A DNA stretch of 29,814 bases from Chara braunii (GCA_003427395.1 BFEA01000686.1:361917-391730); one strand, 5' to 3'. Numbered from the stretch's first letter, positions 10,065 through 18,934 are shown. The notes: a model not told the origin generated them from the sequence alone. Program-made: numbers and translations.

Positions 10065-11348
10065 CTAGGCATGGTTGAGGGGAACGGAATGCTCCTTTCC
10101 TGCATGAGAATAACGCCACTCCTCATTGAGGGGAAAGGGGTATGCCGGGTCCCAATCCACAGCGACGAGGAGAGTGTCGTCCCTTTTTTCCAAGAACTGG
10201 GGCAGGACCGTGATATAACCTTTAACCGGGGTTATGTTCTCCAAATCTGTCAGTATCGCTCCCTGCACAATCAGTGGAGCAAATCTGAATTCTACCCAAA
10301 AGTTGGTGCTCATGAGGTACTCTCTCCTTTCATCTGTCGATCGTGGGTTGGCCGGGGACCACGTCGACAGCAGCACAGGGCAGCCCCTGAAGCGCAATCC
10401 TCTATTCCTCAGAATCAAGTGCTTGTCTGTCGAAAAGAGGGCGACCACAGTTATACAGTCCGGGTTGTCTACTTCCACCAGGAAGTGATCATGCACTAAC
10501 TGGCGGTCCGGTTTGATTTTTCCCAGAATGTCTGCAATCCATTTGAGCTTGTCATTGACCGGCAATCCCGACTGAGCCATTTGGAACCGAAATTGCACCG
10601 CCTTGTGAGAGTGGATTGCATCCCTCGCCGCTTTTGCCTGTGCTGGAAATATCGAGTGGAGGTAGATGAATCCATCCCTCACCTGAAATTTCCTCTCCGG
10701 TTCAACGTGTAATTGTTGTATGAGGTGACTCTTCAGCGGGGCCATAGCATCGAGGGAGGAGGAGCTGACTGCATCTGCTCTCACTAGGGCCGACAATGCT
10801 CTGATCAACTGAGGGGGCGGCTTTTTAGATTTATCGGGGTCAGATATGACCGCCTGCCGGGGGGAGCTGTGGTTGACAAGCTTGTCCTTCCATGTGCAGC
10901 CCTCTGCGACGAGGTGTTTTTCAGTCCCTGTGTCAGGCCGACATTGTGATTGTGATTGTGGTTGTGATGGTGATGATGATGATGATGCCTGACCTTTGGC
11001 CGTTGGCCCGTGCAGGGAGTCCTGCACTTGCGTCGTCAGGGGGGGCTTCTGGTCCGATCTCTTTGTCACTGTCCCATCAACTACTGCCCCCCCTGCCGAT
11101 TTCCTTGTCCCCATCCTGACATGCATTCCACCTCCCGCCACCTGATCTGTCTGATCAGGCGATCCTTTTGCCACCTGGGCGTTGGGGTAGGACTCCTGCC
11201 CGGTGGGCTGTTTTTGGGTTGGGGTTGGTTTCATGTCCTTCCTTCCCGTTTGCAGGGCGTCCAGTCCCCCTCCAGCAGCCCTTGTTGTTGCCTTCTGACC
11301 CGTTTGCAGGGCAGACACTCCCCCTGAAGGATGGGAGGGAGTCAACAT
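10065..11348 (-). pseudogene. LINE-A ORF1 N-terminal part with RRM/DUF4283-like region
   Basis: This is the probable RNA-binding half of ORF1. The first 170 or so residues are low-complexity (Thr/Gly/Gln/Ser). A folded region follows with AVQFRFQMAQSG, DRQLVHDHFLVEVDNP, ITVVALFSTDKHLILRN, LLSTWSPANP and NFWVEFRFAPLIVQG. The W.P....FWV.F pattern is that of plant LINE ORF1 RRM/DUF4283-like domains. The open frame extends upstream to ATG 11519, but that part lies inside the 5' tandem monomers, so I prefer ATG 11348, just after the array. The segment ends at TAG 10067-10065. The related LINE-B copy has CAG (Gln) at that position, so this is a CAG-to-TAG mutation directly before the zinc knuckle. 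Confidence 0.8.
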
Positions 11349-11355
11349 CAGTGAG

Positions 11356-11868
11356 CCCTCTTGTTTATCGCTGTTGTGTGTGGGAGAAGGTGGTCGGGGA
11401 TACAGCAGGCGAGCGGGCTGCGATGCACGTGCAGGCGGCAAAATTGCTTGTATTGTGGCCATGTCGCACATGCATTCCAGTCCGTGCAAACGACAAGGAC
11501 CTAACAGAAAACCTTGCATCGCATGCAGATGTATACCTCCCTCTTGTTTATCGGTGTTATGTGTGAATGAAGGTGGTCGGACTTACAGCAGGCGAGCGGG
11601 CTACAACACACGCGCGGGCGATAAATTGCTTGTCTTGTGTCCGCGTCACACATGCTTTCCACTGCGTCGCATGCACAGATAAGCCTCCCTCTCATTTTTC
11701 GTTGTTATGTGCGCTTGAAGGCGGTTGAACTTACAGCAGGCGAGCGGGCTGCAACACAAGTACGTGTGATGGAGATGCTTGTGTTGTGTCCGCGCCACCC
11801 ATGCATTTCCCTTTGTGTAAACGGCTCAGTCCTAAAAAAGGGCCTTGCGTCGCATGCATGGGTACAGC
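11356..11868 (-). repeat. Three tandem 5' monomers of LINE-A
   Basis: Units begin with CCCTC at 11356, 11539 and 11687 (plus-strand coordinates). All share a segment TTACAGCAGGCGAGCGGGCT, or a close variant, followed by a Cys/Ala-repeat-like GC-rich stretch, and TGCATCGCATGCA-like boundaries. Unit 2 lacks about 35 bp that units 1 and 3 have, giving lengths of about 183, 148 and 182 bp. The array lies directly upstream, on the minus strand, of the LINE ORF1 start. This resembles the promoter monomers of rodent L1 5'UTRs and suggests an internal promoter made of repeated modules. Promoter activity is inference. Confidence 0.8.
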
Positions 11869-12589
11869 TGTCCTGGCATTCCACAGTCCCAGGGCAGCCG
11901 ACCGTGATGAATAGAAGAAACACACAACCCTATGTGTTGCGACCCATTCGTGCTTCTACGTTCTGCTGAAGTGCCCTCACTGAGGGCAAACCAAAGCTCG
12001 TTTTGTTTTTAAGGACGTACGGATTTGAGATGGGCCCAAAAATTCAAAAAACTTTTGACACGCCGACCCTGCCCTGAGCCCGCCTTTTACTTCTTGTGGC
12101 GACAAGTTATTTTGCTGTAAGGCTGAGACCGTGTACTGGAGGTTTAATTCAGGAAGCTATACCGGAGAAAGCTTATCAATTCTATCGCAGAGCCTCGGGT
12201 GCTGGCCTATCGAGAGCTTTCACCTCCTTCCCTATAGACTGCTCCAATCCTAAAACTCTCACCATCAACAACGTTGACCCGCGAGAAGTAACCCTCAATT
12301 CATACACATTTTGAAAAGTAAGAGTTTTGGGGACATGGCCAAAAACAATATTCCAAGCCGAAGAAAAAGGCCTTGTGGACTGACGGATTTTGCCGCGACC
12401 GCGCCATTTCGGTAAGCGCGCGCTACTCAGCGCACAACTTTGCGGACTCGGTCCCACACGAAGTCGAAGGGCGTGAAAGTGCCATCGAACATTCGCGCCA
12501 TAGCGCGACCTTTTTCGATCTTAACTCCGTCCACAGCTGAGAGCCTCGGGGAACGGACACGTCACCACACAACACACGAAGCCACGCCC
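11869..12589. other. Intergenic DNA between LINE-A and PLE
   Basis: No protein-like frame or repeat is recognised. The first 130 bp or so may still belong to the LINE-A 5' end. GC-rich patches with GCGC motifs occur near 12400-12430. I saw no RNA gene or terminal repeat. It is probably older host DNA or an unrecognised element. Confidence 0.4.
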
Positions 12590-12709
12590 CAAGGCGTGAC
12601 ACAGGTGAGAAAAAGGCAGAGGAGGGGCAAGGAGGAGAGAAAGAAGAAGAGTGGAAGGAGGACAAGACAAATATTTACCTAGAAAAAGGAGAGAAAGACA
12701 AGAAGAGGG
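12590..12709 (+). repeat. Purine-rich tract left of PLE
   Basis: Strongly A/G-biased, low-complexity DNA (GAGAAAAAGG, GGAGGAGAGAAAGAAGAAG) stops exactly at the PLE pseudo-LTR boundary at 12710. A similar purine-rich tract resumes beyond the other end of the element, at about 18935, so the PLE appears to have entered a polypurine or microsatellite-like region. Confidence 0.65.
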
Positions 12710-13534
12710 AGCTGATTCAGAAGTTTAACACAAAATGTGAGGCTTTACTCTCATGGAGGACATAATGTGCCAACTGAAAGAGAACTGGGATGTCCGTGAA
12801 CAACCCAGCATCGCCCTTTTGCCTCGTCCACTCAGGCGACGATATGAGTCTCAACTACGGCTTAAATAGTCATGCCTCCGACCCTGCTGCCTATCCCATG
12901 AGATTACAAGATCCTTGCCTCGATCCCGTCCGTTCATCCTCCTTCCACAAGTCACCGTAGATCACACTTCAATCGCGTCGACGCAATAGTCCTCGCTACG
13001 TCACTAGTGTCAAAATTCGATCAAGGCCTGGGAATGTATCCAGGCTTTTGGCAAAAATACATAAGTACCGGATCACTCCACCAAAATCCTCGGTACGGAA
13101 AGCCTAGCTCCGTAACATGTCTCAATTTTTTTTTTATATATGTATCCTAGTGCATATCGAGCCGGTTCTCGGCAGGATTCATATATACCGGAATCCCGTT
13201 GGTCCTATAAGGTACCGTTCGTGCGTCAGACCGGAATCAGTGGTAGGCTGCCCGACCGCTGCCTGTGCTGTCAGTGTAGTCAGTGAATACCGGTCGAACA
13301 TCAAAGTTTCAATAGGCGGTCCTCTCAGTCCGTTGTGTAGTCCGTCACCCGCCAGCCACAGAAATCGCGTGAGCCTTAACTGTCTGTGTACTAAGCCACT
13401 GGAGCAACTGCGCTGCTGTTTTCTTTTTCATCTTTGAACGTCTCAGTGTCAGTACCGCTTGTCGGAGAATCAGGGTGGGATAACCAAGGAGTATTGCTTC
13501 TGTAAAAAACATCTTGATGATCTGTACCAAGTCA
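12710..13534 (-). repeat. PLE left pseudo-LTR (3' end of full copy)
   Basis: This 825-bp block is repeated in direct orientation at 18018-18893 with a few per cent divergence by eye. It begins AGCTGATTCAGAAGTTTA and contains TCCACCAAAATCCTCGGTAC, a T9 run and TATATATGTATCC. It is the 3' end of the minus-strand element: the last RT codons (13534-13345) lie inside it, followed by about 635 bp of 3' UTR. It is therefore not an LTR in the retroviral sense. Confidence 0.9.
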
Positions 13535-13583
13535 CACTCCAAGGAAGTATTTGATATAATTCTGTGTAGAGTGCTAATAATGG
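13345..13583 (-). pseudogene. PLE ORF2 C-terminal tail (RT thumb end)
   Basis: This frame (TGA 13347-13345) is shifted from the main RT frame. It encodes LVQIIKMFFTEAILLGYPTL then ILRQAVLTLRRSKMKKK. The GYP....L..A segment resembles the C-terminal RT/thumb end of PLEs. The frame change coincides with three copies of a 10-bp unit (13571-13606). With a single copy, the upstream frame would read straight into this one. The same peptide, LVHIIKMFFTEAVLLGYPTL, is encoded in the right pseudo-LTR, so this coding end was copied there. The tail ends in a basic KMKKK patch and a short Gln-containing segment. Confidence 0.65.
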
Positions 13584-13606
13584 TTAATAATGGTTAATAA
13601 TGGTTA
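13571..13606 (-). repeat. Triplicated 10-bp unit in PLE RT
   Basis: Three and a half copies of TAATAATGGT (AACCATTATT on the coding strand) lie where the RT frame meets its stop, TAA 13586-13584. Two extra units add 20 bp, which is not a multiple of three. Confidence 0.85.
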
Positions 13607-15125
13607 AGGCCTTAGTCCTAGTAGGACCATAACTCTTGAAATGCCTGATCGAGTGAAAACGCCCACAAGACCCCTCCCGGAGTGTCTCCTGATTTTTCAA
13701 TCGATGTAGGCACTTCAAGAGGGGTCCTTTACTCCACTCGCATATGGTTGTTTCTAAATATTTCGTGCTTCCGTCGTTGCTCCCTGACGTGCACTCAAGC
13801 TTAAGCGAGGGATGATAGCAGTTCTGAAATTTCAGAATCAGTTCTTGAGCGTGAGCTGTATCATCCTGTTTGCAAATTGCAGCGACAAAGACGTCGTCCA
13901 CAAATCATAAACTGTGGATGAACTTCTCGTCTGCGCCCAAGGAGCTGATCCATAAATATTCATGAAAACTACAAACCAAATTTGCGATAGGAGGACTAGA
14001 GCCTTTTCCCATTGGAACACCAAGTGTCTGTCGCAATACATTCCCTTGCATTTGAAAATAAGCGTGCAAAATGTCAAACTGTAATAGTTTGGTCAGATCC
14101 TGAATGTCAATTGTCTTCCACCCCCATGTTCCTTTTGCTTTACCCAACGCAATCTTTCTTCCTTGGATTATAATTTTGATGTGCGAGTTATTTCTTTCCA
14201 GATGTTGACAAATCAGCCAGTCCATTGCCCTCATGATATGTGAGTGATCCAGAGATGTGAACATGTCCTTAACGTCGAACGTTGAGAACATGATTCGAGT
14301 CTGATCATCGCATAAATCATATGCTTTTTTGTTTAAGTCATCGGTACTCGGTACCAGTTCGTTAGTGCCTGTCATACCAAATCCAAACTTCAGTATCCTG
14401 ACGAGAAAATTCAGACACAGAGCCAGAATTTTTGAAGCACGAATAGACGGTTCCTCGAACGTCCGTACAATTGGTCGTCGTTTGAGGACATCTTTGTCTT
14501 TCGGCAAAGTATATGCATGTCCATACGTGCCTCTTTGATTCCAGGGTGCAATTTTTGTGAGTCCCAGCTCTTTGTACTTAATCCGACTTTGATCGAGAGT
14601 GTCGTCCAGGCTAGTTAAACAGATTGAATAGTTGGCCACACCCAAGAACATTTGTCTCATTCTCGTCCAAAAGATTAGTGGGCACTCAACGTAAGTCTCA
14701 CCCGGATTTCGGTCTAGTGGTGCACAAACAAGATTACGTAGCTTCGTCTTCCACTCGAACACTTCCCTCACACTGATTCCATTCACAGGCGTGTTCACAA
14801 TTTTGACACACTTATCCATATTGATGGCGAGCATGTCATGCTTACAGTACTGTTGTGGAAGTGAAGAGAGTAAAGTGCGTATTGCCTTAATAAGGGCCAC
14901 TTTACTGTCCTCTCCTCTATAATACGGTACGCTTTTGGCGTTACATAAGATATGGTTGTGACAAACATCAGACAGCCAAAAGGAGACATGTGAGCTAATT
15001 TTAGGAAATTGTAGATGCAGGCAAGGACATTCCGGTTGCTCAACCACCATTCTCCGATGGTTGTGCAGGATATCTCCAATTGTCCTGGATTTGGCAAACA
15101 TGACTCTGGTACGAGTAATTAGTGT
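13584..15125 (-). pseudogene. PLE ORF2 reverse transcriptase domain
   Basis: This PLE/telomerase-type RT is in frame with the endonuclease upstream. Counting from ATG 15101, PECPCL carries the CxC motif (Cys25, Cys27) and NMDKC (residues 94-98) sits at the PLE DKG site. YTLPKDKDVLKRRPIV is at 197-212, motif A FDVKDMFTSL at 275-284 and motif B GVPMGKGSSPPIANL at 361-375. The next residue is a TGA (13907-13905), immediately followed by motif C FVDD (13904-13893). Homologues usually have Arg-Tyr/Phe-Val-Asp-Asp there, so CGA-to-TGA is likely. After motif C the frame continues with KYLETTI (the FLD.. position) and HFKSYGPTRTK, to TAA 13586-13584 in the 10-bp repeats. All catalytic Asp codons are present. 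Confidence 0.88.
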
Positions 15126-16253
15126 TCATGCCAAGCTCGCATGACTGACCCGTTTCCGAATAAACTCCTGCAAAACAGTCCTGGTCTGTGATTGAATAAT
15201 GTCAACAGCAAAAGGCACCCGAAGTGTCAGTCGCCTTCTAATGTTAACGCCAAACATGCGCACAACCACTCTGGAGATGCACCCTCTTAATATACCACGA
15301 CTCTTCTTTGAGGCAATGGAGCGCATGCCCGAATATAGCCCAATGATGCGAGTCAATGAGTATCGGTAGAGGGAAGGTCTGGTCCAGCGTGATCTAAGTA
15401 GTGCAATGAGTTTCTTATGTTTCGAAGCTCCCACACTCAAATATTTAACGCAACACGTAATCAAAACTTCGCAACCTGCTTCCATCAAAGACTTACATTC
15501 TTTCAGGCAGTACTTAGTACCGTTGATCAATACAATGCTATCACCAAATCTCCTTTTAATGACTTTCCAATCTTCAATCCACAGATTGCCTTGAGAGGAA
15601 CGAATCAGAGCATGAGGCTTTATGAGGATCGTCAGCTTAGTCGTTGTGGTAAGATCAGAGGTAAAAAGAAGGGGAGAATCGACGCTCTTACTGATGTTAC
15701 CTTTAGGTCGGGTACTCCTTCTCTTCTTCCGCTTGTTCTTATTCCGTCGGTGTACGGTATTCAGGTATGGATTCCATTTTTGGATGAGCTTACGCGCTAC
15801 GTAGTTAATATCTGTAAAGTTACCAACCCAAATCAGGATATAGACATACTTATGTATACCGTACTTAGCAACCCAGGAGTAGAGAACTCTGCACTGGTTC
15901 TTCGTTCGCTTGATGACGACTAGTGTATGTTCTTTCCATCGCCGTTCTACCCCTCTTACTGTCTTTCCAACGTAGAAATGTCTACACCATGGTGAGAACC
16001 AGACATACACGCAACAGTCGTGTTGTAATAGATCCTGTGCTGTCAGATCAAGCTGCCGTATAAGTGCAGTGAACCGGAAGTCCCAGTAGATCCGTCCCCT
16101 GTGTAGTAACTCTAATGTCCCCAGTCTGTATGCGCAGCTTACTATCGAGCAATCCTTCCACCTCTTAAGCTGAATCAGGTCCTTCAGTAACTGATGAGCT
16201 GCCAAATAGTCTGATCTGGAAGACAGGCAAGTGTCGGACGTGTCCCCAGCTAG
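15126..16253 (-). pseudogene. PLE ORF2 N-terminal GIY-YIG endonuclease
   Basis: This GIY-YIG nuclease is expected to nick target DNA for insertion. Numbered from the TTG at 16205: CVYVWF (65-70) is the GIY strand, FYVGKT (77-82) the YIG strand, ERRWKEH (87-93) holds the catalytic Arg region, and KWNPYLN (143-149) holds the conserved Asn. The position of the usual metal-binding Glu appears to be Ala137 (GCG; Glu would be GAG). A strongly basic patch, RRNKNKRKKRR (about 152-162), could be an NLS. The frame opens after TAA 16256-16254 and has no ATG before the domain, so it was probably entered from ORF1 by a -1 shift or reinitiation. It ends at TGA 15128-15126, with coding sequence continuing in frame into the RT part. 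Confidence 0.85.
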
Positions 16254-17395
16254 TTAGCTGATGGTTCGAACTGTCTCGAGGTCTGTAGCTCCGAGTCTTC
16301 AACCTCGTCCGAGGAGTTGGCGTCTTCATCGTTCGATGACTCCGATGCTTCTGAGGGCTCATCACCCCTTTGTCTGCTGCCTTGTACTTCATCACCATCT
16401 TCAGTCTGATCCGGCAGATCTTCGGTGATGGTGACGACCACGCCAGGAATCTTCCTCAACGCCACTCTGGCTTGCGGCATTCCACGGTATCGGATACCGT
16501 GCTTGGCGTAGAGGCGCTTGAGGTCCTCCATCTGCAAAGTACTCAACATATTCTCCGTGATCTGCTTGCCAAGAAGGATCCTTCTTCTCGCAGAAGTCCG
16601 GATCGCCCCGCACCTCGGAACGTGGTTTGAAGTATTGGTCGGCTTTTTCGAAGTGCTGGTTCCACCTCCGTTCTTGCTGACTGGTGTCGCCTTCTTTGGC
16701 GTCTTGCTGGCAGAAATAACCTTCGTATGGGGTGAAATGAAAGGTCTCCTCGCCGGAGTATGAGTGCTGCTTTTTAAGGCAGCCAGCTGATAGCGGATAT
16801 CCCGCATGTCATCCAGTTGACGCTGTAATCTCTAGATGTCTGAGTTGACTTTATGAGTGTCAGCTTGCTTAGTGCCCACGTCCGGGCCAGTCTTGACTCC
16901 AACTTCCGCTGCCGCAGTCGTGATGGCTGTCTGCGAGGCGTTAGACGGTCGAGTTGCCGTCTCAATTGCCTGCTTCACCAAATCCATGGTGACGAATTCC
17001 GACTTCTTCTTTCCTTCGGCCTTGAAATCATCGGCAAGCTTGTTGACTCTCTTCTTCAGTCGATCCAGCTCCCTCCGTAGTGCATAGAGCTCGTCCCGCA
17101 GCTCCATCGTAAACCACGCCCGATTGTCGTGAGCGGGTTTATTATACAATAACTCGTAGCGTCTGTCATCCCGATCTCTCTCACATGATCCACTTCTCCT
17201 CTGCCTCCTACTAGACGCGGACGTAGATCTAGATTTGGACCTCGATCTGCGTTTATCGCGCCGGTGCTTGTCGTCGTGTGATCTATTGGGAGATCTGCTC
17301 GATCTCCGTACCGGTTATCTCCCACGCCTGCTATCTTCCTTCCACTTCTTACGGCCCGGTGATCTCGATCGTGATCTTGATCGTGAACGCGCCAT
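16250..17395 (-). pseudogene. PLE ORF1: SR-rich, coiled-coil, acidic protein
   Basis: From ATG 17395, one frame runs to TAG 16252-16250, broken by TAA 17317-17315 and TAG 16834-16832. The start is MARSRSRSRSRSPGRKK, followed by more RS/RR dipeptides (RRSRSKSRSTSASSRR), like the RS domains of splicing factors. A heptad-like segment ELRDELYALRRELDRLKKRV suggests a coiled coil. Further on, MEDLKRLYAKHGIRYRGMPQ resembles a SAP-type DNA-binding helix-turn (weak). The C-terminus is Asp/Glu/Ser-rich. It lies directly upstream of the GIY-YIG frame, shifted by one base. I do not recognise a family. An accessory RNA-binding or nuclear-targeting role is inference. Confidence 0.6.
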
Positions 17396-18017
17396 GCTCA
17401 GGAGTCCGCAGCTACAGATCTGGAATGGTGAGATAACTGCGCCATGCAAAAAAATGAAATCAATGAAATTGCCCTTACAATAAAAAGCGCGAGTACCATC
17501 AAGGAGAATCAAAACTCTTTGCCAATAAGAAATCAAATAAATAAGTAGATAAATAATAAGTAAAAGATGTACACCACGCTAATAAAAAATGATGATGCCG
17601 TAATGTTCAAACCAAGAAGATACAGCCACGAACGTCAGTTAACCGGACAAGTCCAAATCACACACAATGAGATCGTGCTGAATGAGGTCGACAGAGAATC
17701 AAAAGAACAATCGTGAAATGACTCCACATGGGCAAAACTCGTTATTCGAAGGTAAATGCCGTAACCAACAGACGTCGCGTCTTCGGATGAAATAGAATGA
17801 TAACCAGCGTCCACGAACAATCGGAGCGACTTGAGTCAGAACAGAATACGAAGTACAAATAAGAAACAACCATCTCCGCGAACGCTTAGCAGTGATCCCA
17901 CCAAACCTGTAAGAGACAAGACAAACAACATAGCCTACCTGCCGATAAACAGCAGGAGGTTCGCTTATCGACCAGTACGGGTACAACCTCCCGTATGCTC
18001 AAAATAAGTTGTGTGAA
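17396..18017 (-). other. PLE 5' leader between right pseudo-LTR and ORF1
   Basis: No protein-like frame is seen. The DNA is AT-rich near 17520-17600. On the minus strand this is the 5' UTR of the full PLE copy, starting right after the AGCT boundary of the right pseudo-LTR at 18018. The promoter was not identified; in tandem-copy PLEs the upstream repeat can supply it, which is inference here. Confidence 0.5.
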
Positions 18018-18893
18018 AGCTGATTCAGAAGTTTAGCACAAAATGTGAGGCTTTACTCTCGTGGAGGACATAATGTGCCAACTGAAAGAGAACAAGGATG
18101 TCCGTGAACAACCGAGCATCGCCCTTCTTCCTCGTCCACTCATGCGATGATATGAGTCTCAACTACTGCTTAAATAGTCATGCCTCCGACCCTGCTGCCT
18201 ATCCGATGAGATTACAAGGTCCTTGCCTCGATCCCGTTCGTTCATCCTCCTTCCACAAGTCACCGTAGATCACACTTCAATCGCGTCGATGCAATAGTCC
18301 TCGCTACGTCACTAGTGTCAAAATTCGATCAAGGCCTGCGAATGTATCCAGGCTTTTGGCAAAAATACATAAGTACCGGATCACTCCACCAAAATCCTCG
18401 GTACGGAAAGCCTAGCTCCGTAACATGTCTCAATNTCCACCAAAATCCTCGGTACGGAAAGCCTAGCTCCGTAACATGTCTCAATTTTTTTTTTATATAT
18501 GTATCCTAGTGCATATCGAGCCGGTTCTCGACAAGATTCATATATACCGAAATCCCGTCGGTCCTATAAGGTACCGTTCGTGCGTCAGACTGGAATCAGT
18601 GGTAGGCTGCCCGACCGCTGCCTGTGCTGTCCGTGTAGTCAGTGAATACCGATCGAACATCAAAGTTTCAATAGGCGGTCCTCTCAGTCCGTTGTGTAGT
18701 CCGTCACCCGCCAGCCGCAAAAATCGCGTGAGCCTTAGCTGTCTCTGTACTAAGCCACTAGAGCAACTACGCTGCTGTTTTCTTTTTCATCTTTGAACGT
18801 CTCAGTGTCAGTACCGCTTGTCGGAGAATCAGGGTGGGATAACCAAGGAGTACTGCTTCTGTAAAAAACATCTTGATGATATGTACCAAGTCA
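18018..18893 (-). repeat. PLE right pseudo-LTR (5'-truncated tandem copy)
   Basis: This is a direct repeat of 12710-13534. It is 51 bp longer because TCCACCAAAATCCTCGGTAC and what follows is duplicated (18385 and 18436), with an N at 18435 at the joint. It carries the end of the RT coding sequence and the 3' UTR. Two codons that are CAG in the left copy (13410-13408 and 13401-13399) are TAG here (18769-18767 and 18760-18758). This fits a head-to-tail insertion in which the upstream copy is truncated to its 3' end. Confidence 0.88.
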
Positions 18894-18932
18894 GTACCGC
18901 TTGTCGGAGAATCAGGGTGGGATAACCAAGGA
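18890..18932 (-). repeat. Extra 43-bp fragment of PLE at its outer edge
   Basis: GTCAGTACCGCTTGTCGGAG through AACCAAGGA repeats 18807-18849, 83 bp away. On the minus strand it encodes the LGYPTLILRQAVLT piece of the RT tail, so a second short 3' fragment is fused to the truncated copy. This suggests template jumping during insertion. Confidence 0.75.
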
Positions 18933-18934
18933 TC

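Larger units (their letters stand above)
1100..11870 (-). mobile_element. LINE-A: near full-length L1-type non-LTR retrotransposon, inactivated
   Basis: The minus strand reads, in order, a three-monomer 5' array, a long ORF1 with an RRM/DUF4283-like region and a CCHC knuckle, and an ORF2 with APE endonuclease, RT and zf-RVT. This is the architecture of plant/algal L1-type LINEs, which integrate by target-primed reverse transcription. ORF2 stays in one frame for over 4.7 kb with only nonsense mutations, so the insertion is fairly young or decays mainly by point mutation. There are seven premature stops (six TAG, one TGA) and one frame change. The outer ends are approximate: I saw no clear target-site duplication and no poly(T) on the plus strand at the left end, so the 3' end could lie anywhere near 980-1150. 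Confidence 0.9.
12710..18932 (-). mobile_element. Penelope-like element with N-terminal GIY-YIG (Chlamys/Naiad-type)
   Basis: On the minus strand the element has a 5' region, an SR-rich ORF1, and an ORF2 with GIY-YIG endonuclease first, then a CxC linker, then RT. Canonical EN+ PLEs have GIY-YIG after RT. The reversed order plus the CxC motif defines the described N-terminal EN+ PLEs (Naiad in animals; Chlamys in green algae, spike mosses and slime molds). About 0.85-kb direct repeats flank the body, as pseudo-LTRs do. I see no obvious CCHH motif in the endonuclease, as reported for Chlamys, and no canonical hammerhead core in the repeats. Both ORFs are broken. No target-site duplication was found. 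Confidence 0.85.

Noticed and set aside
10940-10990. GAT/GTGATT short repeats as a CRISPR or regulatory array
   Set aside because: This is simple trinucleotide-like coding repeat (Ser/Gln) inside LINE ORF1; no spacers.
12710-13534. Hammerhead ribozyme in the pseudo-LTR
   Set aside because: No CTGATGA...GAAA core was found on either strand by eye, in line with what is reported for N-terminal EN+ PLEs.
12710-18893. True LTR retrotransposon bounded by 12710-13534 and 18018-18893
   Set aside because: The internal genes are PLE-type (GIY-YIG, CxC, PLE RT), the repeats contain RT codons, and no primer-binding site or TG..CA ends are seen.
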